This document shows, piece after piece, positions 16,449 through 26,041 of a stretch of DNA of 64,000 bases. Under the pieces are notes generated by a model that had not been told where the DNA came from, searched no databases, and saw only the letters and a program-made list of their open reading frames with translations. The DNA lies in contig NZ_CP084931.1 in assembly GCF_023822065.1 (NCBI RefSeq), positions 124,001 to 188,000 on the forward strand, given 5' to 3'. This DNA is from Sphingomonas morindae. Its GTDB lineage: Bacteria > Pseudomonadota > Alphaproteobacteria > Sphingomonadales > Sphingomonadaceae. The stretch's first letter is position 1. The number at the start of each line of letters is the position of its first letter. Made by a program: the position numbers and the translations under genes.

Positions 16449-17453
16449 TCAGCCGTCCTGGATCGCCGACAGCTTCCAGACATCGCCCGCGCGGCGGACA
16501 AAGGTCCACAGCTCGGTCGTCTCGGTTGGCGTCTGCACCGAGCCGGCGGCGAGCGCGCCGGTCGCGCGATCGCGCATGACGTCGATGCTCTCGTAGCGGA
16601 GCGCGGCGGTGGCATAGTCGCCGCTCGCCTCGCGCCAGGCCTCCACGATCTCGGCATCGATCAGCCGCGTGCCGCTCACCTCGTTGCGCACGCCGCGCGT
16701 GGCGTTCTGGCTCAGCTCCTCCGAGAGATAGGACATGATCTCGGGCGTGGTGAGCTGGCGGAGCCGGCCATAATCCTCCCGCCCGAAGGCATCCTGCACA
16801 TCCACCAGCAGCCGCTCGAACGCCTGCTGGTCGGCCGGGCTGATGGCGATGTCCTCGCCCGCATCGACGGTCGCGGGCGCGGGCGCGCCCCAGCCCGTCT
16901 GCGCGGGCGGCGGCGCGGCATAGCCGGCATCGCGGGCGAAGCCCGGGGCGGCGCCACCCGTCTGGCGGCGCCGGAAGAAGCCGATCACCAGCCAGATCAG
17001 CCCGCCGATGATCGCGATCTGGAGCAGCGCGAGCAGCAGGCCGCCGCCGCCGCCGCCGCCGGCGCCCCAGCCGCCGCCCATGCCGTTGCCGAGAAAATGG
17101 CCGATCAGCCCGCCCGCGATCAGCCCGCCGATCAGGCCGCCGCCAAAGCCGCCGAAGCGGCTGCCGGCGGGGCGATAATTGGTCTGGCCGGCATAGCCCG
17201 GCGCGCGCGCTTCATTGCCATAGCCGGACGTGCCCGGCGCCGGGCGCGGCGTCATCGAGCGTTCGACCGGCGGCACGGTGCGGCGCGCGCCATAGCCATA
17301 GCCGGCGGATCCGTAGCTCGCCGATCCATAGGTGCGGCTGCCGCGGCTGCCGAAGCTGCCGCCACGGCGCGCCTCGGCCGGCGCGACGGCGAGGGTGGAG
17401 AGGGTCAGCAGGGCGGCGATGATCGCCCGGGTGCGCAGCGCGGGTGTGGCCAA
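16449..17453 (-). CDS. Tim44-like domain membrane protein
   Basis: Protein of 334 aa. It has a signal or first membrane segment (about residues 8-28), a Gly/Tyr/Ser-rich low-complexity stretch (30-150, with GGLIGGLIAGGLIGHFLG), a second membrane segment (LLLALLQIAIIGGLIWLVIGFF, near 143-165) and a C-terminal Tim44 domain (about 200-334). The domain is related to the mitochondrial import motor subunit; in bacteria it is a membrane-associated protein of unsettled role. No partner genes are next to it. Confidence 0.9.
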   Translation of the reverse strand: MATPALRTRAIIAALLTLSTLAVAPAEARRGGSFGSRGSRTYGSASYGSAGYGYGARRTVPPVERSMTPRPAPGTSGYGNEARAPGYAGQTNYRPAGSRFGGFGGGLIGGLIAGGLIGHFLGNGMGGGWGAGGGGGGGLLLALLQIAIIGGLIWLVIGFFRRRQTGGAAPGFARDAGYAAPPPAQTGWGAPAPATVDAGEDIAISPADQQAFERLLVDVQDAFGREDYGRLRQLTTPEIMSYLSEELSQNATRGVRNEVSGTRLIDAEIVEAWREASGDYATAALRYESIDVMRDRATGALAAGSVQTPTETTELWTFVRRAGDVWKLSAIQDG

Positions 17454-17608
17454 ATCTTGTCTCCTCGGCCCGTCATGTAGGCCTTGTCCCGGCGGCTTGC
17501 CAGTCCGCGGGCCGGCCGCGCGACTCGGGCCGGGGAGGGCTGCGCCCGCTGGCGGCCTATTCCGTGTGCGAGGGGAGAGTGCCGCGCATCCGGATCATGG
17601 TCGGCGGC

Positions 17609-17902
17609 TCAATAGGGGTCGCGCCCGGCCCGCAGCGCCGCGATATCGGCCTCGAGCGCGGCGATCGCGGCATGATGCGCGGCGATGCGCTCGTTCAGCT
17701 CGGCGATGCGCGCCGCATAGGAGCGACGCTGCGCCATCTCCGCCGGGTCCAGCGCGTCCAGCAGCTCGGCGAGGCTGGTGGTGCCGACGCCGGGCAGCAG
17801 CGCCAGCTCGCGTGGCGAGCGCGCGTTCAGATCGGCGGGCGCGCTGATCCCTGCCTCGTGTAGCGCATCCAGCACCTTGGTGCTCAATCCCAAAGGTTCC
17901 AC
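17609..17902 (-). CDS. Small protein with RNA polymerase alpha-CTD-like helix-hairpin-helix domain and coiled coil
   Basis: Protein of 97 aa with a GTG start at 17902, supported by the Shine-Dalgarno GGAGAGG 5 nt before it. Residues 2-50 follow the pattern of the alpha subunit C-terminal domain: PLGLSTKVLDAL, DLNARSPREL, then LLPGVGTTSLAELLDAL matching the NLGKKSLTEI hairpin region. The DNA-contact Arg is replaced by Lys and the Asn by Asp. Residues 55-93 are a heptad-rich coiled coil (ERIAAHHAAIAALEADIAAL). A TATAAT-like box lies at 18087-18092 on this strand. The role is unknown. Confidence 0.72.
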   Translation of the reverse strand: MEPLGLSTKVLDALHEAGISAPADLNARSPRELALLPGVGTTSLAELLDALDPAEMAQRRSYAARIAELNERIAAHHAAIAALEADIAALRAGRDPY

Positions 17903-17995
17903 CTGCCTCTCCTCACGCCGGCCGGCGTTTTCGATGCCCGCGACGGATCGTTTCCCACGACACCGCTCGACTCCCCCGATATCCGCTTTGCCCAT

Positions 17996-18189
17996 GCCGG
18001 CGTTCGCGCTCCATCCATGAAAGATGGCGAACCCCCTTCAGCGGCCATGGGCGGTATCTGCTAACCTGCATCAGCTTTTCGGCGCGATTATAGCGCAATT
18101 TGGTCCGTCCGGCGTCAGAAATCGTGCATCCGGCCTGCTGCCCATCGTAGATACGGCGTCCGCTGCGGCTCTTTGCGGCCGGCGCATCC
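17996..18189. promoter_or_regulatory. Intergenic region with a minus-strand -10-like box
   Basis: Lies between the S9 peptidase end and the alpha-CTD-like gene. On the minus strand TATAAT is at 18087-18092, with no good -35 at 17 bp. A CCATC-N7-GATGG inverted repeat lies at about 18011-18027. Upstream plus-strand frames are shadows. Confidence 0.35.
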
Positions 18190-20241
18190 TCACGGGTCCG
18201 AGCGGGGCGGGGTGGCCAGCGTCGCGTCGAAAAAGGCCTGGGTCGCGTGATAGGCGGCGCGCCAGTCGGCCAGGCGGAGAAAGCCGTGGCGCTCGTCGGG
18301 CAGCACCAGCGTGCGGACCGGCACGCCGCGCGCGGTGAGCGCCCGCGCCAGCAGCAGCGACTGGCCGAAATCGACGTTGCGATCGTCATCGCCATGGACC
18401 AGCAGCACCGGCGACCGCCAGCGCGCCACGGCGGCGAGCGGCGAGGCCTGCCACTGCACGCGCTGCGCCGCCGCCCCGGCCTCGGGCGAGAGGCCGGGAT
18501 CGGGCGGTCGGACCAGCGTATGGACGCCATGGAAATCGGCGCCGGCGGCGAACAGCGCGCTGTCGCGGGCCAGCGCCAGCGCGGTGAGATAGCCGCCCCA
18601 GCTGCCGCCCCACAGCCCCAGCCGGCGCGCATCCACCTCGGGCCGCGCCGCCAGCCACTGGCCGGCGGCGCGCACATCCTGATATTCGGCGGCGCCGGCG
18701 CGGCCGATGCCGGGCGCCTCGCGAAAGCGCAGCCCATAGCCCGTGCCGCTGCGATAATTGACCGCCAGCACCGCATAGCCCGACGCCGCCAGATGCCGGT
18801 TGAAGGCATAGGCCCGGGCGTAATAGCCGAGCGGATGATAGCCGAGCAGCATCTGCCGGCGCGGGCCGCCATGCACGAACACCAGCGCCGGATGCGGCCC
18901 CGCGCCGGCGGGCGGAAAATAGACTCCGTGCACCGTCATACCGTCGGCGGCGGTGAAGAGGACCGGGCGCGGCATCGGCCCCGCCGGCGCGATGGCGGGC
19001 GGCCGCAGCGGCGGCAGGCCGGTCGCGGCCAGGGCCGGATAGCCCGGATGCCGCGCATCGGCGGCGATCAGCGCGAGCCGGTCGCCGGCAAAGGCGGGCG
19101 CGGTCTCGAGTCCCTGGCCGGTCCCAATCCGCCGCGCCGGGCCCGCGCCGGGCACCAGCCGCCAGACATGGCGACGCTCGGCATCGCCCGCATTGCTGGC
19201 AAAGGCGAGGCTGCGGCCATCGGCGGCGACGCGCAGGCTCTCCACCTCGCCGATACCGGGGGTGAGATCGCGCGGCGCGGCGCGGCCCGCCGGATCGATC
19301 GCCCAGAGATGCAGCCAGCCGCCGGCTTCCCAGGGGAGGATAAGCGTGCCGTCCGCAAGCCAGGCGAGGCTCGATCCCGCCAGCCCCTGGAAGCGACCGC
19401 CCGGCCCGGCCGGCGCCCGCCACACCGTGCGGCTGGTGCCGCGCGCGAGATCGGCGATCGCGACCGACCACCAGCCACCCGCATCGGGCGCGGCGTCGGC
19501 CGGAGGCGTCGCCACGCGAAGATAGGCGAGGCTTCGCCCATCGGCGGAAAAGACGGGCTCCCAGGCCTTGTCGAAGCCGGTGTCGAGATAGTCGATGCGC
19601 GGATCGCCCGGACGGATCAGCCCGAGCAGATCATGGCCGTCGCGTGCCTCGACAAAGGCGAGCCGGGTGCCATCGGGCGACCAGCGCAGCTGGACCGGCG
19701 TACCGGGCAGGGTGGCGATCCGCTCGGCGCCGCTCTCGGCGCGCCACAGCCACAGCGCGTGGCGGGCGAGGAAGGCGATGCGCGTGCCATCCGGCGAGAA
19801 GAGCGGATCATGGCCCGCGCCGATCCGCAGCGGCACGCCGCCCGTCGCCGCCACGCGCCACACTTCGGCGGCGGGCGGCGTGGCCAGCCGATCGGCATTG
19901 GGCGGCGCATCGGGAAATTCCTCGTCGCCGCCCCGGGTGAAGGCGATCGCCGCGCCATCGGGGGCGAGCGCGACATCGGCGAGCGGCTCGCCCTCGGACG
20001 CGGCGATGGCGAGGCGCTGTGGCGGCGCGCCGGGCAGCGCGGTCCACAAGGCGGCAAGTCCGTCGGCCTCGTCGATCCAGGCGAAGCGCGGCGCGGCGGC
20101 GGCGCCGGCGAGGCTCGCGGTGCGCGGCAGCGCCAGCACCGCGTCGAGCGGATCGGCGGCGGGCGGCGGCGCCGCGCCCAGCGCCAGGCCGGCCAGCAGG
20201 GCGAGGCGGGCGGTACGGCGGGCGGGGGCGGGCGGCATCAT
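18190..20241 (-). CDS. Prolyl oligopeptidase family (S9) serine peptidase, exported
   Basis: Protein of 683 aa with a signal peptide (ARLALLAGLALGAA, cut near residue 28). The N-terminal 400 residues are a beta-propeller with WD40-like FSPDGTRIAF and WSPDGTRLAF repeats that gates the active site. The C-terminal catalytic domain has the nucleophile in GGSWGGYL, Asp in HGDDDRNVDF and His in DERHGFL, the usual S9C order. It should degrade short peptides in the periplasm. No neighbours suggest a specific peptide. Confidence 0.93.
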   Translation of the reverse strand: MMPPAPARRTARLALLAGLALGAAPPPAADPLDAVLALPRTASLAGAAAAPRFAWIDEADGLAALWTALPGAPPQRLAIAASEGEPLADVALAPDGAAIAFTRGGDEEFPDAPPNADRLATPPAAEVWRVAATGGVPLRIGAGHDPLFSPDGTRIAFLARHALWLWRAESGAERIATLPGTPVQLRWSPDGTRLAFVEARDGHDLLGLIRPGDPRIDYLDTGFDKAWEPVFSADGRSLAYLRVATPPADAAPDAGGWWSVAIADLARGTSRTVWRAPAGPGGRFQGLAGSSLAWLADGTLILPWEAGGWLHLWAIDPAGRAAPRDLTPGIGEVESLRVAADGRSLAFASNAGDAERRHVWRLVPGAGPARRIGTGQGLETAPAFAGDRLALIAADARHPGYPALAATGLPPLRPPAIAPAGPMPRPVLFTAADGMTVHGVYFPPAGAGPHPALVFVHGGPRRQMLLGYHPLGYYARAYAFNRHLAASGYAVLAVNYRSGTGYGLRFREAPGIGRAGAAEYQDVRAAGQWLAARPEVDARRLGLWGGSWGGYLTALALARDSALFAAGADFHGVHTLVRPPDPGLSPEAGAAAQRVQWQASPLAAVARWRSPVLLVHGDDDRNVDFGQSLLLARALTARGVPVRTLVLPDERHGFLRLADWRAAYHATQAFFDATLATPPRSDP

Positions 20242-20276
20242 GCCGCCCTTCTGAACGCCCCGGGGGACCGGGGCAA

Positions 20277-21434
20277 TCAGAAGGCCAGCGCCGCGCCCTC
20301 GTCCACATCCGCCTCCTGCTCGGGCGCGGCCAGCGGCGCGTCGGCCTCCGCCCCCTCGGCCTCGGCCGCGTCTTCGGCGGTGATCCCGAACCGCGCCGCG
20401 ACATCGGGCGCGAACCGCAGCAGATCGCCGCGCAGCTTGAGCAGGCTGATGTCCTTGGCCTTGCCCTCCAGCATCACGTCGAAGGCCAGATCCTGCGCGG
20501 TGCGCATGAAGGTGGCGAACTCGAAGGGATTGGTGAAATCGGCATGGCCGGTCCAGATCGGCGGCCGCAGCACCGTCTTCACCCGCGCGCCGGGCTTGAC
20601 GGGAGCCGCCGTCACCTCGCCCGCGCGGCCCGCCGGGCGCCCGGCCTTGGCGGCGGCGCGCTGGCGCGGCGTGATCGCCTGTTTCACCGCGCGCATCTCG
20701 GTGCGGGGGCTGGAGAAATGGATCTTGGGGCGGACGCCCTCCGGCCAGGTGGCGAGGAACCGCTCCAGCGTGTCGCGCAGCGCCAGTCCTTCAGGATTGA
20801 GGCACCAGAAATGCTGATAGTCGAACACCAGCCGCACGCCGGTCCGATCATGGAGCCAGAGCGCGTCGGCGGCGGAGAAGCGGAGATCGTCATTCTCCAG
20901 CACCAGCCGTCGCTGCACATGATCCGGGCATTGTTCCCAGCCGCGGATCCAGCGCTCACGGCTGGCGGCATGATCGTCGTACACGCCGCCGACATGGGTG
21001 ATGACCACCGCCTCCGCGTCGCAGCCCATCCGGTCCAGCATCTCGGACTGGCTGGCGAGATCGAGGATCGATTTCGCGGTGAGATCGGGATCCGGGCTGT
21101 TGAGCAGCACATATTGCGAGGGATGGAAGGACAGGCGGATGCCATAGGCGCGCGCCTTGGCGCCGAAGGCGCGGAGCTCGGCATCGCTTTCCGCGACCAT
21201 GGCGTGGAATTGCGGCAGATCGGGATGGGTGGCGTAGGGTGCGAGATCGGAGGAGAGGCGGTACATCTCGATCCGCGTCTCGCGCAGATAGTCGAGGATC
21301 GCGTCGACCTGCTCGAGCGAGCAGCGCAGGTGCGGATTTTTCTGCCAGCGCCGTGTGTCGTTGGACTTGAAGCCGGGCCGGCCCATCACCTTGACGGGAA
21401 AGCCCAGGCGAAGCGGATGCGCGATATCGGTCAT
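20277..21434 (-). CDS. uvsE: UV damage endonuclease UvsE/UvdE
   Basis: Protein of 385 aa. UvdE features: the start LRLGFPVKV, RMSSDLAPY-like RLSSDLAPYATH, LSFHPSQYVLLNSP (metal His), HVGGVYDDH, LENDDLRFS and the KAKDISLLKLRGDL segment. The enzyme nicks DNA 5' of UV photoproducts using Mn-type metal sites in a TIM barrel and starts alternative excision repair. The C-terminal 45 residues are an acidic Ala/Glu-rich tail not needed for the fold. It stands 7 kb from a photolyase gene in the same window. Confidence 0.95.
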   Translation of the reverse strand: MTDIAHPLRLGFPVKVMGRPGFKSNDTRRWQKNPHLRCSLEQVDAILDYLRETRIEMYRLSSDLAPYATHPDLPQFHAMVAESDAELRAFGAKARAYGIRLSFHPSQYVLLNSPDPDLTAKSILDLASQSEMLDRMGCDAEAVVITHVGGVYDDHAASRERWIRGWEQCPDHVQRRLVLENDDLRFSAADALWLHDRTGVRLVFDYQHFWCLNPEGLALRDTLERFLATWPEGVRPKIHFSSPRTEMRAVKQAITPRQRAAAKAGRPAGRAGEVTAAPVKPGARVKTVLRPPIWTGHADFTNPFEFATFMRTAQDLAFDVMLEGKAKDISLLKLRGDLLRFAPDVAARFGITAEDAAEAEGAEADAPLAAPEQEADVDEGAALAF

Positions 21435-21504
21435 GTGGGCTCAACACGCGGAGGCGCCGCCCGGCTCCCGATCGGGGGGCGGGCGGCGCGACGCGGCGAT
21501 CGCC

Positions 21505-22257
21505 TTAGATCTGCACCTGCCCGCCATCGACGAACAGCTCCACGCCATTGACGAAGCTGGCCTCCTCCGAGGCGAGGAAGAGCACCGCCTTGGCGATCTC
21601 CTCGGGCTGGCCGACCCGGCCGGCGGGGATCAGCCCGGCGAGATAGGCCTTGGTGCCCTCCGCCTGCGCGCCGCCGCCAAAGGCAGTGTTGAGCCCCGGG
21701 GTCTCGGTGACGCCGGGGCTGACGGCGTTGACCCGGATGTGGCGGTCCTTCAGATCCAGGATCCAGGTGCGGGCGAGGTTGCGCACCGCCGCCTTGCTGG
21801 CCGAATAGACGCTGAAGGCCGGCGTGCCGGAGCTGCCCGCGGTCGAGGCGTTGAGCACGATCGCCGCGCCGTCGCGCAGCAGCGGCAGCGCCTTCTGCAC
21901 GGTGAAGATCACGCCCTTCACATTGGTGTCGAAGGTCTGCTGATACTGGTCCTCGGTGATGGCGCCGAGCGGGGCGAAGCTGCCGCCGCCGGCATTGACG
22001 AACAGCGCGTCGATCTGCCCGTGGCGCTGCTGGACGGCGTCGTACAGCCGGTCGATGTCCGCCAGCACGCTCATGTCGCCGCGCACCCCGGTGGCGCGGG
22101 GACCGATCGCCGCCACCGCCGCGTCCAGCGCATCCTGGCGGCGGCCGGTGATGAAGACCGACGCGCCTTCGTCCGCAAAGGCCTTGGCGGTCGATAGGCC
22201 GATGCCGCTGGTGCCGCCGGTGACGACCACGACCTTGTTCTCAAACCTGGTGCTCAT
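21505..22257 (-). CDS. Short-chain dehydrogenase/reductase (SDR)
   Basis: Protein of 250 aa with GGTSGIG cofactor motif, FVNAGGGSF (NAG), catalytic Ser in NASTAG, YSASK (Tyr and Lys) and C-terminal ELFVDGGQVQI. An Arg after the second strand (TGRRQDAL) favours NADPH. Start at ATG 22257 (MSTRFENKVVVV). Similar proteins are general 3-oxoacyl or alcohol reductases. The neighbours, UvsE and a GGDEF-EAL protein, give no pathway clue. Confidence 0.9.
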   Translation of the reverse strand: MSTRFENKVVVVTGGTSGIGLSTAKAFADEGASVFITGRRQDALDAAVAAIGPRATGVRGDMSVLADIDRLYDAVQQRHGQIDALFVNAGGGSFAPLGAITEDQYQQTFDTNVKGVIFTVQKALPLLRDGAAIVLNASTAGSSGTPAFSVYSASKAAVRNLARTWILDLKDRHIRVNAVSPGVTETPGLNTAFGGGAQAEGTKAYLAGLIPAGRVGQPEEIAKAVLFLASEEASFVNGVELFVDGGQVQI

Positions 22258-22415
22258 CTCGCATCTCCACTCGGTCCGGCAGGATCGCCGGTGCCCCACC
22301 CAGATGCGCCTGGAACGATCGGGCTTGTAGACGCCAAGACCGGCACTCAGCGTTCTACAGGAAGAACGTTGGCCATACTGAGCCGCGTGAGGGGGGCGTC
22401 GTGCGCGGGGGCGCG

Positions 22416-24725
22416 TCAGGCGGCGCGGCGCGCGCGGCGCAGCAGCGCGGGCAGCGCCTCGGCCGGAACCGCGGCGGAGAAGAGGAAGCCCTGCAGCTCG
22501 TTGCAGCCGGCATCCTCGAGAAAATCGCGCTGCTCGCGGGTCTCCACCCCCTCGGCGGAGACCGCCAGCCCCATGGCATGGCCCAGCCGCACCACCGCGT
22601 GCACGATCGCGCCGGCATCCTCGGCCTCGCCCAGCCGCTTGGTGAAGCTGCGGTCGATCTTGATCTTATCGACCTCGAACTTGCTCAGATAGGACAGGCT
22701 GGAATAGCCGGTGCCGAAATCGTCGAGCGCGATGCGGAAGCCGGCGCGGCGCAGCTCGGTCAGCGCGCGGCGCGCCTGGCCGTCATTGTCGAGCAGCACG
22801 CTCTCGGTCACTTCCAGCTCGATCTGCGCGGGCCGCGCGCCTTCGACGCGGACGATCTCGATCAGCTCGGCGGCGAGATCGGGGGTGCGGAACTGCACCG
22901 CCGAGAGATTGACGGCGATCGACAGGTCCGGGAAGGCGCGGGCGGTGGCGCAGGCGTCGCGCAGCACCCAGCGGCCCAAGGTGCGGATCATGCCCGTTTC
23001 TTCGGCGATCGGGATGAAGAGATCGGGGGAAAGCAGGCCGCGGCTGGGATGATGCCAGCGCAGCAGCGCCTCCAGCCCGATCACGCGCGTGCCCGAAACG
23101 TCCATCTGCGGCTGATAATAGACCCGCAAATCGCCCCCGCGCGCGATCGCTTCGCGCAGATCCTGCTCGATTCCGCGCCGCATCTGCACGCTTTCGTCCA
23201 TATCCGGGCTGAAAAAGCGGTGGCTGTCGCGGCCTTCCAGCTTGGCGCGGTACATGGCGATATCGGCCATGCGCATCAGTTCGGAGCGATCGCCCGCGCA
23301 GCCCGGCACGCAGGCGATGCCGATGCTGCCGCCGATGAACATGTTGGTGCCGAGGATCAGGAAGGGCGCGCGCAGCGCCTCCACCATCGCGGCGGCCACG
23401 GCATCGATCGCCGCCGCGTCGGGCCGGTCGCGCAGCAATATGGCGAACTCGTCGCCGCCGAGCCGGGCGACGATATCGCCCGGTCCGATCCGCGCCTGCA
23501 GCCGCGCCGCCACTTCCTGGATCAGCTGATCGCCGCCGAGATGGCCGAGCGTGTCGTTGACCTGCTTGAAGCGATCGAGATCGGCGAGCAGCACCGCCCA
23601 GGCGCCCGGCCAGCGGCCCTCGGCCAGATGCTGATCCACCGCCGCGTTGAAGAAGGCGCGGTTGGGCAGGCCGGTGAGCGGATCATGATAGGCGAGGTGG
23701 TGCGCCTGCGCCTCCTTGGCCTGCAGCTCCAGATGGGCGGCGGCGAGGCGGCGGAGCGAGCGCGCATTGTGCCGCATCAGCGCGGCGACGCTGGCGAGCA
23801 AAGCCGCGAGCGTGGCGAGCAGCGCGGCGAGCGCCATGCCCGCGCCCGGCGCCATCGAGCGCCACACGGCACGGCCGGGCTCGTCCGCGTGCCAGACGAG
23901 ATAACCCGCCACCGCGCCGCGGCTGGCGCGCAGCGCGAGCCCGTGCTCGCCGGCGCGGAGCGCGGGCGCAGCCTCGATCCGGGCGGCGGCGACCAGCTCG
24001 ATCTTGGCGAGATCGCGGACGAAGCCGGTATCGAGATAGCGCACGCTGACGAGCAGGGGCTCGGCCCCCGGCGTTTCCGGCAGCGTATCGGTATCGGGGA
24101 TAATCCGCATCACGCTCATCACCGCCGGCCGGCCCGCGATGGCGACGAGATCGGTGGCGTGGATGGCGCGCGGCGAGGTGCGCACCGTGGTATCGGCGCT
24201 GGTGCCGGTGCGGGGCAGGCGCTCGTGCGGATTGGGGCGATCGCCGCTGCGGCCGCGCGCCGCCGCGATCAGCGGCCGCGCCGCCTCGGCGAGCGCGGCG
24301 AAGCGCGCGGGCGCGACGCGCACGCCATCGCGCATGACATAGACCGGCCGGTCGCGCGCATCGAGAATGGCGTCGACATCATGCTGGAAGACATAGTTGA
24401 GCCAGACGCCGACATTGTCGTCGATCCACGCCCAATCGGGCCGGGGGCGGCGGAGCTGGCCGACCAGCGGGCTCCAGATCGCGACGCCCGCCTGGCTCTG
24501 CGCCAGCTCGTCGAGCGCGGCGTTGACGGCGAGCCGCACCTCCTGGGTCTGCCGCGCGGCCGAGACGCGATCCGCTTGCGCCGCGGCATCGCGCACCGTC
24601 GAGACGGCGAACCAGGTGAGCGCGAGCGCGAGCGCCACTACCGGCACCACCACCGCCGCGACGAAGCGCCGACCGCTGCCCGATCCTAGCTGAAGCCGCG
24701 CCTGCCGCACCTTTCCCTCCCCCAC
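22416..24725 (-). CDS. CHASE4-GGDEF-EAL membrane protein
   Basis: Protein of 769 aa. TM1 is near residues 21-42, a periplasmic CHASE4-like sensor domain is about 45-290, TM2 is near 295-317, the GGDEF domain is about 345-500 with GGDEF at 423-427, and the EAL domain is about 515-765 with EAL at 552-554 and metal/catalytic residues in NLSAVQFR, ESVLL, DDFGTGYSS and DRSF. Both active sites look intact, so it could make or degrade c-di-GMP depending on state. The inhibitory RxxD is not present (ARIGPGDIVAR). Confidence 0.94.
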   Translation of the reverse strand: MGEGKVRQARLQLGSGSGRRFVAAVVVPVVALALALTWFAVSTVRDAAAQADRVSAARQTQEVRLAVNAALDELAQSQAGVAIWSPLVGQLRRPRPDWAWIDDNVGVWLNYVFQHDVDAILDARDRPVYVMRDGVRVAPARFAALAEAARPLIAAARGRSGDRPNPHERLPRTGTSADTTVRTSPRAIHATDLVAIAGRPAVMSVMRIIPDTDTLPETPGAEPLLVSVRYLDTGFVRDLAKIELVAAARIEAAPALRAGEHGLALRASRGAVAGYLVWHADEPGRAVWRSMAPGAGMALAALLATLAALLASVAALMRHNARSLRRLAAAHLELQAKEAQAHHLAYHDPLTGLPNRAFFNAAVDQHLAEGRWPGAWAVLLADLDRFKQVNDTLGHLGGDQLIQEVAARLQARIGPGDIVARLGGDEFAILLRDRPDAAAIDAVAAAMVEALRAPFLILGTNMFIGGSIGIACVPGCAGDRSELMRMADIAMYRAKLEGRDSHRFFSPDMDESVQMRRGIEQDLREAIARGGDLRVYYQPQMDVSGTRVIGLEALLRWHHPSRGLLSPDLFIPIAEETGMIRTLGRWVLRDACATARAFPDLSIAVNLSAVQFRTPDLAAELIEIVRVEGARPAQIELEVTESVLLDNDGQARRALTELRRAGFRIALDDFGTGYSSLSYLSKFEVDKIKIDRSFTKRLGEAEDAGAIVHAVVRLGHAMGLAVSAEGVETREQRDFLEDAGCNELQGFLFSAAVPAEALPALLRRARRAA

Positions 24726-24842
24726 GCTGCGGCTTTAGGCGCGCGATCGTCGAGAAAGCGTTAAGATCATCCGCCAAGTCACTGAGTGAATGGCGTTTTA
24801 CAGGTGACATTGGAGGGAAGCAGGATGCGGCGACCGGTCCGA

Positions 24843-25916
24843 TCAGGCGCCGCCCGGTTCGTAATAGGGGCAGCCATTCACGCGCGCGCGGAAATCGGCC
24901 GAGTGGCGATAGGGCGCGCGGCGGGCGCGGTTGATGTTGCCGAGCGGCTGGTGCGCGGCGAGGCCGGTCCAGACGCTGAACCGCGTCGCTTCGTCGATCC
25001 GCGCGACCTGATCCGGCGCCCAGCTATCCTGCGCCGCCGCGCGGACGATCGCGACCTGCTGGAAGGGCGCCTCTGCCTCGTCCCAGGCGCGGGTCGGATC
25101 CTCGATCGGCTGCCGCTCCAGATCGCGGCAAAGCTGGACGCGAAACGCCCATTCCGCCGGCGCCCCCGCCATTTCGGCGCGCACCGTCTCGCGGATGGCA
25201 TCGGGCCGGCCGGCGATCTCGATCGTCTCGCCCGTGCGTGCGCGCTGCGCGGGCGCGATCGGCGCGAGGCTGAACTTCGCGATATGGTCGCCATAGCGGA
25301 AGGGGGTGACGCTGTAATAGGTCTCGCCCAGCGGCTCCACCTGGGGCGCGCCGCCGAGCGCGTTGATCGTCGGGCTTTCCAGCCCCAGCGTGTCGAGCGC
25401 GGCGCGCACACCGCGCAGCGTGGCCGACAGCGCCTTCTTGGTGCCTTCGAGGCGATCGGTCGTCTTGGCGAGCAGCTTAAGGCTGGAGAGGAACTGGTCG
25501 GCCGTCCGCGCCTGGAAGACGGTGCCGTTGACCATCACGAAATCCTGCGCGCGCCCCTCGGAACCGGGCAGGCGCGCGCCTTCCACGTCGAGCACCTTCA
25601 TCGCCAGCCCGCGCGGCAGGGAGATCGCGTCGGGCAGAATGTCGCCGGCATTGGTGGACAGGCGCATCAGCACGGCGTGGCGGCCGGGCGTGGCGAACAG
25701 ACCCTGCGCCAGCTCGGGCGGGAGATCCGGCAGCACAGTCATCTCGCCGGTCAGCACGCCATGCGCCTTGGCGTGGACCGCACGCACGGCATGGCCATAA
25801 TCGCCGGCGGTGGTCTCGAGAATGGTATCGAAGGCGTCGCACAAGGCGGCGATGGTCGCCTCCTCCTCGGCGCCGATCGTCTCGATGTCGGGGCGATACC
25901 GCACGGCGTCGATCAT
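24843..25916 (-). CDS. Catalase-family (SrpA-like) heme protein
   Basis: Protein of 357 aa that belongs to the small catalase-related group rather than full-length catalases: HAKAHGVLTGEMTVL (distal His region), RHAVLMRLSTNAGDILPD, and KVLDVEGARLPGSEGRAQDFVMVN. A C-terminal SVWTGLAAHQPLGNINRARR segment is typical of these. Heme binding and peroxide or organic-substrate oxidation are expected from the family. Start ATG 25916 has the Shine-Dalgarno CAGGAG. It is divergent from the small gene and methyltransferase on the plus strand. Confidence 0.88.
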   Translation of the reverse strand: MIDAVRYRPDIETIGAEEEATIAALCDAFDTILETTAGDYGHAVRAVHAKAHGVLTGEMTVLPDLPPELAQGLFATPGRHAVLMRLSTNAGDILPDAISLPRGLAMKVLDVEGARLPGSEGRAQDFVMVNGTVFQARTADQFLSSLKLLAKTTDRLEGTKKALSATLRGVRAALDTLGLESPTINALGGAPQVEPLGETYYSVTPFRYGDHIAKFSLAPIAPAQRARTGETIEIAGRPDAIRETVRAEMAGAPAEWAFRVQLCRDLERQPIEDPTRAWDEAEAPFQQVAIVRAAAQDSWAPDQVARIDEATRFSVWTGLAAHQPLGNINRARRAPYRHSADFRARVNGCPYYEPGGA

Positions 25917-26041
25917 GCACTGCTCCTGCTGGCGACGGCCACCGACCGTCATCGCGCGCCAACGAGCGGCGCGGCCGATCGGTCCTGCGCGCCGGCCCGA
26001 AACAGCGTGCGGCGCGGGCGCGGCTGGTGTAAGCCCCGGAG

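Noticed and set aside
18247-20817. Plus-strand open frame of 856 codons
   Set aside because: Exact antisense shadow of the S9 peptidase and the end of uvsE; composition typical of a shadow frame.
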